Positions 8,902-15,658 of a stretch of DNA of 33,460 nt are shown here, piece after piece; within the stretch, counting starts at the first letter, position 1; each line of letters starts with the position of its first letter. Origin of the DNA: Spirochaetaceae bacterium (GTDB lineage Bacteria; Spirochaetota; Spirochaetia; DSM-2461); NCBI GenBank assembly GCA_029210985.1, contig JARGFR010000015.1:1-33460 (forward strand), written 5' to 3'. The notes under the pieces are model-generated. The model was not told the origin of the DNA. It searched no databases and saw nothing but the letters and a program-made list of their open reading frames with translations. The position numbers were made by a program, and so were the translations under genes.

Positions 8902-11186
8902 ATCTCGGAAATCCATTCCTCCAGGAACGCCTTGGTGGCCTCTTTGGGATTACCCGCCAGCTGATCTCTCTCATCCTTGGCACCCACGCAGGACGGGCAG
9001 CCTTCCTTGCAGGGGCAGGCGGCCACAAGTTCCAGAGCCGCCGACAACAGCTCATACAATCGATCGACGAGGGATTCGGCCAAACCGATGCCTCCCGGAA
9101 AATTATCGTAAGCGTAGATTCCGCTCTGCCCGTAATGGGGATCGAGGATACGCCCGGCAACTCCGAGGTCACCGGGTCTGCAGAGAAGGAATACAGGTAC
9201 AACGACTCGCAAGAGGGTGGCGGTTCGACTGACAACAGGAGCCTTGAGTTCGTCGGGGACCGACTCCCACGCCGCCGCAGAGCCGTCAACAAACGCCATG
9301 AAAACTCCCCGGGTATGCATTTCGTATTCAGGCAGATGGATGTCTCCGTAGCCGATATTCTCATGGGTACCGAACCGGATTTTTTTGTACTTTGCCACCT
9401 CGCTCCGAATCAGTAAATCACCAAGGTGCTCTTCCACACCGGAGTCAATCCGGCGGCGATCTTCCTGCAGGACTTTGATGTCGCTTTTTACCAGCGCATC
9501 CGTGTAGTAGTTCACTTCCGAGGATTCCACATAAGCATGGTGGTTTTCCAAATCCAGTCTCTTGACTTGAAACTGGTCGCCCCTGTGAAGATATATGGCC
9601 TCGTCATGGAGCATCTCCCTGGCCGAATGAGCGTCCATCTCTCCGATGACGATGTTCCGTCCTTTTGTCTGGTCGATAATGACCACGTTTTCCTCATCCC
9701 CGCCCCTCATCGAAACCCGCTCCGAGGGATAGGATCGATCCGACCAGAACCATCTCCCTGAGGTGTGGCGCAGCACGCCTTCTTCTTCCAGATACGCCAG
9801 CATATCGGTGGGGTCCCCGCCGAATTGCTCGCCTTTCTCGAAAGGCAGTTCAAACGCCGCACATTTCAGATGATCGGCGAGAATATAGAGATTTTCCGGA
9901 TCGATAAAAGCCGATTCGGGACTCTGAGACAGGAAATAATCCGGATGCCGGACCAGATATTGATCGGTGGGACTCGAGGAACCTACCATCAGCGCGACTG
10001 AGACGTCTCCTGACCGGCCGGCCCGGCCGGCTCTCTGCCAAGCCGAGGCTACCGACGCCGGCAGTCCCGCCAGTACAGCGGCGTCCAAGCCGCCGATATC
10101 GATCCCCAGCTCGAGAGCATTTGTGGACACAACACCCTGAATAGTCCCGTCCCTGAGGCCCTTTTCCACCCCTCGTCTCTCGCCCGGAAGGTAGCCGCCT
10201 CGGTATGATTCCACCCGTATACGGTGATTGTCGTTGTAGATATTGGCCAGGCTCTCGTTGATGTATCCGGATACCAGTTCCGCGTTGATGCGGCTTCGGG
10301 TAAAGACAATAGTTTTAACACCGCTCTTGAGGAGTTCGATCGCCAATCGACGGGATTCCAGGACAACACCTCGGCGAATTCCCTGAACCCGGTCCACCAG
10401 AGGCGGATTGTAGAGGATCAGATTCTTCTCGCCGGACGGTGCGCCGTTTCCATTCACCAGCTCGAAAGGACGCCCCAACAGCGCGGCGGCCAAATCATCG
10501 GGGTTCCCGATTGTGGCGCTGGCGGCAATCACAACGGGCTGTGAACCATAGAATCGACAAATTCTCAGAAGCCGTCTCATTAAATTCGCCATGTGCGATC
10601 CGAATACACCCGTGTAGGTGTGTAGTTCGTCCAGGACGATATATTTGAGATTCTGAAAGAACTCGATCCATTTGGTGTGGTTCGGAAGCACACCGGTATG
10701 AAGCATATCCGGATTGGTGATAATGATGCGGCCGCCCTGACGGGCGGCCATTCGGATCGACGAAGGTGTATCGCCGTCGAATGTGTAAATCGGTACAGGC
10801 AGTTCGGCGTCCAGGATGATATCGTTCAATGCCGCCTGCTGATCCTGACTGAGAGCTTTGGTGGGAAAGAGGTACAAGGCTCGGGACGCCGGACTCTCCA
10901 GCAGGGTCTGCAGAACCGGCAGATTGTAGCAGAGGGTTTTTCCGGATGCCGTGGGAGTCACGACAACCGTATCCTTCCCGGATCGCACAGCGTCCCAGCT
11001 TTCCCTCTGGTGGGAATAGAGTCTGTCGATCCCCTTGGCGGCCAGGGCCTCCGAAAGCAGCGGGGAGATATCCTCGGGCATGGGCGCATATTGGCCGTCC
11101 CGCGGCGGTATCACAGACCATTCGGTGACATTTTCCAGGAAGGCAGAATTCGATTTCCACTGTTCAAGCAGTACTCTCAATGACAT
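8898..11186 (-). CDS. mrfA: MrfA/YprA-type DEAD/DEAH-box helicase with DUF1998 zinc-binding C-terminus
   Basis: A 762-residue superfamily 2 helicase, the usual length of YprA/MrfA. In B. subtilis MrfA acts with MrfB in UvrABC-independent repair of mitomycin C adducts. Motifs in order: Q-like LYSHQRESWDAV (57-68), Walker A TPTASGKT (77-84), DELH box (186-189), motif III ASATIGNP, then in the second RecA lobe STNALELGIDIGGLDAAV and the motif VI segment WQRAGRAGRSG. The C-terminal DUF1998 part ends with four clustered cysteines, Cys724, 726, 730 and 733 (CPCKEGCPSC), the conserved metal-binding set of MrfA. A possible promoter (TTGCGC, 18-base gap, CATAAT) ends 6 bases before the ATG, over a palindrome. 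It is divergent from glgC and followed by mrfB with overlap. Confidence 0.93.
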   Translation of the reverse strand: MSLRVLLEQWKSNSAFLENVTEWSVIPPRDGQYAPMPEDISPLLSEALAAKGIDRLYSHQRESWDAVRSGKDTVVVTPTASGKTLCYNLPVLQTLLESPASRALYLFPTKALSQDQQAALNDIILDAELPVPIYTFDGDTPSSIRMAARQGGRIIITNPDMLHTGVLPNHTKWIEFFQNLKYIVLDELHTYTGVFGSHMANLMRRLLRICRFYGSQPVVIAASATIGNPDDLAAALLGRPFELVNGNGAPSGEKNLILYNPPLVDRVQGIRRGVVLESRRLAIELLKSGVKTIVFTRSRINAELVSGYINESLANIYNDNHRIRVESYRGGYLPGERRGVEKGLRDGTIQGVVSTNALELGIDIGGLDAAVLAGLPASVASAWQRAGRAGRSGDVSVALMVGSSSPTDQYLVRHPDYFLSQSPESAFIDPENLYILADHLKCAAFELPFEKGEQFGGDPTDMLAYLEEEGVLRHTSGRWFWSDRSYPSERVSMRGGDEENVVIIDQTKGRNIVIGEMDAHSAREMLHDEAIYLHRGDQFQVKRLDLENHHAYVESSEVNYYTDALVKSDIKVLQEDRRRIDSGVEEHLGDLLIRSEVAKYKKIRFGTHENIGYGDIHLPEYEMHTRGVFMAFVDGSAAAWESVPDELKAPVVSRTATLLRVVVPVFLLCRPGDLGVAGRILDPHYGQSGIYAYDNFPGGIGLAESLVDRLYELLSAALELVAACPCKEGCPSCVGAKDERDQLAGNPKEATKAFLEEWISEI

Positions 11187-11191
11187 AACTC

Positions 11192-11221
11192 ATTATGGAT
11201 TCCATATAAGGACTGGCGCAA
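11192..11221 (-). promoter_or_regulatory. Candidate mrfA promoter overlapped by an 11-base palindrome
   Basis: On the minus strand TTGCGC (11221-11216) is followed after 18 bases by CATAAT (11197-11192), which differs from the -10 consensus by one base; the -35 matches only 3 of 6. The palindrome ATGGATTCCAT (11195-11205) overlaps the -10 box and could be an operator. The predicted transcript would begin at or next to the mrfA ATG at 11186. All of this is sequence inference. Confidence 0.35.
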
Positions 11222-11263
11222 TCGTCATTGTGGGCTTTAAGATGGAATGGGAGGCTCTAAAAA

Positions 11264-12541
11264 ATGAAAGACGTATTAACGATTATCTTGGGTGGCGGCA
11301 AGGGAACACGGCTGTATCCCCTGACTGCCGATAGAGCTAAACCGGCTTGTCCATTCGGCGGTAAATATCGGTTGGTGGACATTCCCATCAGTAACAGCAT
11401 CAACTCGGGTTTCAGGCGAATCTATGTCCTGACTCAATTCAACTCGGCCAGTCTGCATCTCCATATCGGACGCACATATAATTTTGATGCGTTCAGCAGA
11501 GACTTCTGCGAGATACTCGCGGCCGAACAGACTTTCGATCACGAAGGCTGGTATGGAGGCACCGCCGATGCGGTTCGTAAAAACCTGGATCATTTTCGTG
11601 TTCAGAAACCCAGTCATTACATCATTCTCTCGGGAGATCAGCTCTACCGGATGGATCTCGAAGAGTATATGCAGCAGCACATGGATTCCGGCGCCGACGT
11701 GACGATAGCGGCAACACCCGTCAGTCGGAGTGCCGCCGACGACCTGGGGATTCTGCAGATCAATAAAAAAATGGAAGTCGAATCCTTTCTTGAGAAACCC
11801 GGTCCGGACGTGACGATCGATGAGTTCCGCATTCCCGCCGACAACCTGACCAATGAAGACATACGCGACGGTAAAGAATACCTGGCCTCCATGGGCATCT
11901 ACATTTTCAATGCCGACGCCATGGAGAAGGCCCTGGACAGCGACAAAAAAGATTTCGGAAAGGAAGTCCTTCCGGATGCCATCGGCAACGTCGACGTTCG
12001 GGCCTACACTTACCGCGGTTACTGGGAAGACATCGGAACTATCCGTTCGTTCTACGAGGCGAACCTGAATCTCGGCTCCCCTTATCCGCGGTTCAATCTC
12101 TATGATCAATCCAATCCACTCTTCACTCATCGCCGGGATCTGCCGCCGACAAAAATCAATTCCAGCACACTGAAGAACAGTATCGCTTCGGAAGGATCGA
12201 TACTCACCGACGCGTTCATCAGCAATAGTCTGATCGGCATCAGAACCATCATCGATTCGGGTGCGACGTTGGAGAGCGTCTATGCCATGGGCGCCGACGT
12301 CTACGAAACAGAGGAACAGAAGAAGAACAACCAGAAAAACGGCATACCAAACTACGGCATCGGTCAGGGGACGATGATCAGCAATGCCATCATCGATAAA
12401 AACGCCCGAATCGGGAAAGGCTGCCGTATCGGCGTCGATCCGAAAGACAGACCGGAAGGCGACTATGACGGTTATGCCATCAGGGAAGGCATTATCATCA
12501 TCCTCAAGGGGGCCATCATACCCGACGGAACCTCCATCTAA
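11264..12541 (+). CDS. glgC: Glucose-1-phosphate adenylyltransferase (ADP-glucose pyrophosphorylase)
   Basis: Makes ADP-glucose from ATP and glucose-1-phosphate, the committed step of bacterial glycogen synthesis, feeding GlgA. The 425 residues match the family length. Landmarks: the nucleotide loop LGGGKGTRLYPLT (9-21), PFGGKYRLVDIPISN (30-44, including the allosteric/active-site Lys and Arg), the WYGGTADAVRKN substrate block, SGDQLYRMD (catalytic Asp), FLEKP, and the C-terminal left-handed beta-helix with repeated I-DKNARIGKGC-type turns. The ATG has GGGAGG about 9 bases upstream. It is divergent from mrfA and followed after 8 bases by a small unknown gene, probably cotranscribed. It is separated from glgA by the mrfAB pair on the opposite strand. 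Confidence 0.96.
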   Translation: MKDVLTIILGGGKGTRLYPLTADRAKPACPFGGKYRLVDIPISNSINSGFRRIYVLTQFNSASLHLHIGRTYNFDAFSRDFCEILAAEQTFDHEGWYGGTADAVRKNLDHFRVQKPSHYIILSGDQLYRMDLEEYMQQHMDSGADVTIAATPVSRSAADDLGILQINKKMEVESFLEKPGPDVTIDEFRIPADNLTNEDIRDGKEYLASMGIYIFNADAMEKALDSDKKDFGKEVLPDAIGNVDVRAYTYRGYWEDIGTIRSFYEANLNLGSPYPRFNLYDQSNPLFTHRRDLPPTKINSSTLKNSIASEGSILTDAFISNSLIGIRTIIDSGATLESVYAMGADVYETEEQKKNNQKNGIPNYGIGQGTMISNAIIDKNARIGKGCRIGVDPKDRPEGDYDGYAIREGIIIILKGAIIPDGTSI

Positions 12542-12549
12542 GAGCAGTG

Positions 12550-13059
12550 ATGAAGGACCGATGGGAGACAAACCGGGAATACCGGGACGAAGTGGTGAAT
12601 TACACCGTGGAATGGTCCCCTTGGGGGGCCATGGACCGCTGGGTGATCAATCGGCTTGTCCCCTCCGAAGCCGGCCTGTTTCAGATATGGGGTTTGGACG
12701 GCCGGGGCCTATCCCTGCTGGTGACCGAAGTCACGTACTACGGCGGTTTAAGAAATACGCTCAGGGAAGTCATTGACGACTTGGCGCCGGCCGGTGCTCG
12801 TCTTCGGGACATTATCGGTGAAAGGGAAAGTTGGTTCCGGTACAGCATTACGCCCTACCGGGACTACCTGGAAGATCTGAAAAACTGGTTCCGCCCGGTC
12901 ACCGGCGCGTGGGACGACGAGGACCGGGAGATTCTCGTCAACGAACGTGAGACGATGATGAAATTCCCGCCTCCCCCTGATGATGTGAAGCTGATGACCC
13001 GGGAGAGGATGAAGGATTCGGATTTCGGTCCGCCGATGCCGGTCATTTCTTCAGAGTGA
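12550..13059 (+). CDS. Unknown protein, possible divergent GIY-YIG-like fold
   Basis: A 169-residue, Trp-rich soluble protein that I do not recognise. ATG 12550 has AAGAG 5 bases upstream and lies 8 bases after glgC, so it is probably in the same transcript. One reading is that GLFQIW (42-47) and VTYYGGLRNTLREVID (61-76) are the two strands of a GIY-YIG nuclease-like fold, with FRYSI and LKNWFRPV (about 96-117) as the following parts. The first signature Tyr would be replaced (GLFQIW), so a catalytic role would be doubtful. The C-terminal ~45 residues are Pro-rich and probably flexible. The 3' end overlaps the convergent NUDIX gene by 9 bases. It could equally be a lineage-specific family of unrelated fold. 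Confidence 0.7.
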   Translation: MKDRWETNREYRDEVVNYTVEWSPWGAMDRWVINRLVPSEAGLFQIWGLDGRGLSLLVTEVTYYGGLRNTLREVIDDLAPAGARLRDIIGERESWFRYSITPYRDYLEDLKNWFRPVTGAWDDEDREILVNERETMMKFPPPPDDVKLMTRERMKDSDFGPPMPVISSE

Positions 13060-13449
13060 ATTCTGCAGTAATTCCTTCAGAACGATAAGATCCGACTCCA
13101 CAAAAGGAAGTTTCTCAAGCTGAGACATATCCGCCCACATCCAATCATCATGTTCAACTAAAGCGGGCACAGATTCGGTTTTTAAAACTTCAACCTCAAA
13201 TGCGACTAAGGTGAATGATTTATCGTTATTTTGAAAACCGCCCCTGACAATTTCATTCCCGACGATGATGTCCAGATCCGTTTCTTCGAGCCATTCCCTG
13301 CGAAGAGCTTCCTGCGGCGTTTCGCCCGGCTCCGACTTACCTCCGGGGAACTCCCATAAACCGCCGACATGGCCGCCGGGAATGCGCCGCATAACCAGAA
13401 AGGCGTCACCTTTTCTGGCGACGCCGGCGACTGAAATATTGGAAGTCAT
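13051..13449 (-). CDS. NUDIX hydrolase, MutT-like
   Basis: A 132-residue NUDIX protein. The NUDIX box is clear: G37-x5-E43-x7-R51-E52-W-L-E55-E56-T-D-L, differing from the consensus only by Asp58 in place of the usual Gly. Upstream MRRIPGGHVGGLWEFPGGK is characteristic of the MutT/8-oxo-dGTPase and CTP-pyrophosphohydrolase branch, which cleaves damaged or non-canonical nucleoside triphosphates in the cytoplasm. Exact substrate is not readable. The start codon overlaps the stop of the upstream membrane gene by one base (TAATG), so translation is coupled and it closes the four-gene unit beginning with the lipoprotein. Its 3' end overlaps the convergent unknown gene by 9 bases. Confidence 0.92.
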   Translation of the reverse strand: MTSNISVAGVARKGDAFLVMRRIPGGHVGGLWEFPGGKSEPGETPQEALRREWLEETDLDIIVGNEIVRGGFQNNDKSFTLVAFEVEVLKTESVPALVEHDDWMWADMSQLEKLPFVESDLIVLKELLQNSL

Positions 13450-13871
13450 TAAAGAAGCGGAAGCTTGGGCAGTATCGCGTGAAGCACGCCGATGATGATG
13501 GAAGCGATGCCGACGGCGGTGAGGTAAGGACCGGAAATTTTTTCCACTTTCTCCGCTATATCAGACGCCTTGTTCTCTTCCTCACCTTTTCGCTGATTGA
13601 AGAACTCGGCAATGAGAAGAATACCGGTGGCGATGCCCACCAGACTGGGGAACAACTCTCCCAGCACGGCGATGTCGCCCTGATAAGTCGGAAACAGATT
13701 GATGATGCCGATGAGGACACTGATGGATGCCAGGACAAGGCGATAAACCGAATTCGACATAAAATCCGTATATTCGCCGAATCGTTCAAATCTGTCCGAT
13801 AAGAACCCGCTGGCCAGCGCCAATCCCGCTAAGACATTTGTCAGTACCGTCAACAAATAAAGCTGAAACAC
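13449..13871 (-). CDS. Four-helix integral membrane protein of unknown function
   Basis: A 140-residue protein with about four hydrophobic segments (roughly 4-24, 40-61, 67-91 and 114-139) and a charged loop NQRKGEEENKASDIAEKVEK between the third and fourth. It starts with GTG at 13871; GAGGAGG lies 6 bases upstream, a near-perfect ribosome site that fixes this non-ATG start. No catalytic motif or transporter signature is visible, and I do not recognise the family. It lies 36 bases after the single-pass protein upstream, and its stop overlaps the NUDIX start (TAATG). Inner-membrane location is inferred from the helices. Confidence 0.75.
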   Translation of the reverse strand: MFQLYLLTVLTNVLAGLALASGFLSDRFERFGEYTDFMSNSVYRLVLASISVLIGIINLFPTYQGDIAVLGELFPSLVGIATGILLIAEFFNQRKGEEENKASDIAEKVEKISGPYLTAVGIASIIIGVLHAILPKLPLL

Positions 13872-13907
13872 CGCGTTCCTCCTCTCGCATTCAAATTAAC
13901 CCACCGT

Positions 13908-14405
13908 TCACTCATCGTCAACTCTGCGACCTTGTTCTAAGTTTATACTCACCCGATGGTCTCCGGCCACGACTTCTATGCTTTTTGCCTCTCCTTCTGG
14001 CAGAATTTTAACAAATTCAACCGATTCGCCGGCTTTCGGGGCCAAATCCGTCTCACTGTGAAGCAGATTCCCGCCGGCATCATAAATGGTCCAGCCGACA
14101 AGATCTCCGTCCATCGCCGACGAATCACCGGGGAGTGAAATATCAAGCAGCAGGACAAGATTCTCGCTGCGGGGTCTGCGATCCAATCTCAGTTCATAAG
14201 AACCCGCCGTTATGATATCTTCTCGGCTCAATAGCCATGGCAGCAGGATGCCGGACATCACCACCAGGAGCAGAAGATCGATGAGGGTGATTCGTCTCCC
14301 TCGTCTCAGCCCGGATCCGACATCCGATCTTTCGGGATGCCGTGAATTCCACCAGGATGTGCGTCGACGTTCATCCCTGCTGTAGTCGTGATGATTAACT
14401 CTCAT
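13908..14405 (-). CDS. Single-pass membrane protein with periplasmic beta domain, unknown function
   Basis: A 165-residue protein with a very basic N-terminus (many Arg, residues 1-38), one transmembrane helix (ITLIDLLLLVVMSGILLPWL, 39-58), and a ~105-residue likely beta-rich extracytoplasmic domain. The start at ATG 14405 overlaps the end of the lipoprotein gene by 11 bases; longer in-frame starts upstream would lie deep inside that gene. I recognise no family. The positive-inside rule puts the C-terminal domain in the periplasm, where the product of the overlapping lipoprotein gene is also expected, so the two may work together. It is part of the lipoprotein / single-pass / four-helix / NUDIX run. 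Confidence 0.65.
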   Translation of the reverse strand: MRVNHHDYSRDERRRTSWWNSRHPERSDVGSGLRRGRRITLIDLLLLVVMSGILLPWLLSREDIITAGSYELRLDRRPRSENLVLLLDISLPGDSSAMDGDLVGWTIYDAGGNLLHSETDLAPKAGESVEFVKILPEGEAKSIEVVAGDHRVSINLEQGRRVDDE

Positions 14406-15555
14406 TTCCGATGGTTTTATCCATCCTCCACCAGGACACCGTGGCCTCTTCCTGACCGAAGAACACACCGGTGAGCAGTCCGTCGTTCTGAAGCCTGAAA
14501 CGACGGTAAACCGCCGATGCGGCATCCACCCTGAGCCGCCTGTTCTGGATGATGCGTCCCTGGGCATCCAGGAGAATCAGTCGGTAGATATCCGCACCTT
14601 CGGGAGAAATCATCATATGACTGCCGTCAACCGTCGTGCCGATGTATTCCGGGGGAACCGCCGGTATTCCCGTATCCGGATTGGGACTGTTGTAGGTCAG
14701 AATAATAGGATCCGCGTATTCCAATGTGGTGAGATCGAGGGTGTAGAGACGGGGATCCGGCTCTTCTCCGTGCTGAGTATCGGGATAAACGTCAACCCGG
14801 ATATGGAGCGACCATTTCACCGGATCAGGTATCACCGAATAAACCGCGACAATGCCGCCTTCCTCCAATCCGGGAAGCTGGTCCTCCTGGATGCGTATGG
14901 TTGTCACCGGATGTCCGTCCGCATCAAACCAATAACTCATCCAGGCTCCGGGAATCCGGCATGTCACAACGATTCCGCCGTCCTCACGAACATCCAATGA
15001 TGAAATATAAGGGAATGGTGAGCCACCAAGCCCTTCACGTCCGAGATGACCCAGATAGCTGCCGTCTCGGTCGAACCTGAGAACAACCCGGTCATACAGG
15101 CCCCCGAGCTCCGAATCCTCGACGCGCCGCTGAGGTTCGACACCGTCTTCCACGAGGAATCCCCCCTCGAAAGCTTCGATGTAGCCAAGATCGCGGAAAG
15201 GCCAGCTGGATATGGAGATGCTGCCCTCACCGCTCTCACTCGACGCCGGGGCCGGATTTTTCTCCGGGTTGTAAACAAATGTCAGAAGATCGCCATAGGA
15301 GTTGAAAACCATGACTTTGCCGGATCCGCCCCCTGACAGATAAACCAGCCCGTCGCGTGTTTGAATATCGGCGGTTCCGGCCATGCGAAACCCGTTTCTG
15401 TAAAACCAATCGAGGTCTCCCGGGAGGGTTCCCAGCGGTATGGTAAATAGATCGTGCCGCTTGAGTCCCGATCCGCTGCGGATGCCGCAGGATGCCAGAA
15501 GCAGAGCTCCGAAAAGAAGGCCGATGACTCTGATATGACTCATTCGTTGAATCAA
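14395..15555 (-). CDS. Lipoprotein with beta-propeller-like repeats (spirochaete type)
   Basis: A 386-residue lipoprotein precursor: hydrophobic segment VIGLLFGALLL then lipobox LLASC with the acylated Cys at residue 23. The mature part contains repeated short beta blades (GLVYLSGGGSGKVMVFNSYG, VVLRFDRDGSYLGHLG, ISSLDVREDGGIVVTCRI), suggesting a beta-propeller. It resembles the LIC_12708-type lipoproteins annotated in spirochaetes, though that match is from memory and unverified. The start is TTG 15555: AAAGGA lies about 8 bases before it, while the first ATG (15543) is 20 bases from that site. A strong predicted promoter (TTGACA, 18 bases, TACGAT; 15620-15591) lies upstream, back-to-back with that of secA. 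It heads a four-gene unit. Its role is unknown. Confidence 0.8.
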   Translation of the reverse strand: MIQRMSHIRVIGLLFGALLLASCGIRSGSGLKRHDLFTIPLGTLPGDLDWFYRNGFRMAGTADIQTRDGLVYLSGGGSGKVMVFNSYGDLLTFVYNPEKNPAPASSESGEGSISISSWPFRDLGYIEAFEGGFLVEDGVEPQRRVEDSELGGLYDRVVLRFDRDGSYLGHLGREGLGGSPFPYISSLDVREDGGIVVTCRIPGAWMSYWFDADGHPVTTIRIQEDQLPGLEEGGIVAVYSVIPDPVKWSLHIRVDVYPDTQHGEEPDPRLYTLDLTTLEYADPIILTYNSPNPDTGIPAVPPEYIGTTVDGSHMMISPEGADIYRLILLDAQGRIIQNRRLRVDAASAVYRRFRLQNDGLLTGVFFGQEEATVSWWRMDKTIGNES

Positions 15556-15590
15556 TATGTGTTTCCTTTACAGACAAGTACTTGGACTTG

Positions 15591-15620
15591 ATCGTACCGG
15601 TCACCTCACTCGGCTGTCAA
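15591..15620 (-). promoter_or_regulatory. Promoter of the lipoprotein unit
   Basis: On the minus strand, TTGACA (15620-15615, full -35 consensus) is followed by an 18-base spacer and TACGAT (15596-15591, 4 of 6 to TATAAT). A start near 15584 would leave a leader of about 29 bases containing AAAGGA before the TTG start at 15555. Its -35 box is separated by a single base from the -35 box of the secA promoter on the other strand. Confidence 0.7.
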
Positions 15621-15621
15621 C

Positions 15622-15651
15622 TTGACGGCCTCTCGTACACGGCGGTATCTT
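15622..15651 (+). promoter_or_regulatory. Promoter of secA, predicted leaderless transcript
   Basis: TTGACG (15622-15627, 5 of 6 to consensus), 18-base spacer, TATCTT (15646-15651, 4 of 6). Transcription should begin about 7 bases after the -10 box, at about 15658-15659, which coincides with the secA ATG at 15659. No Shine-Dalgarno sequence precedes that ATG, consistent with leaderless initiation. Inferred from sequence only. Confidence 0.55.
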
Positions 15652-15658
15652 GGCACTC

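Noticed and set aside
11276-12571. 431-codon minus-strand open frame across glgC
   Set aside because: It lies opposite a clear glgC and has no family motif or ribosome site. Long antisense frames are common at this base composition.
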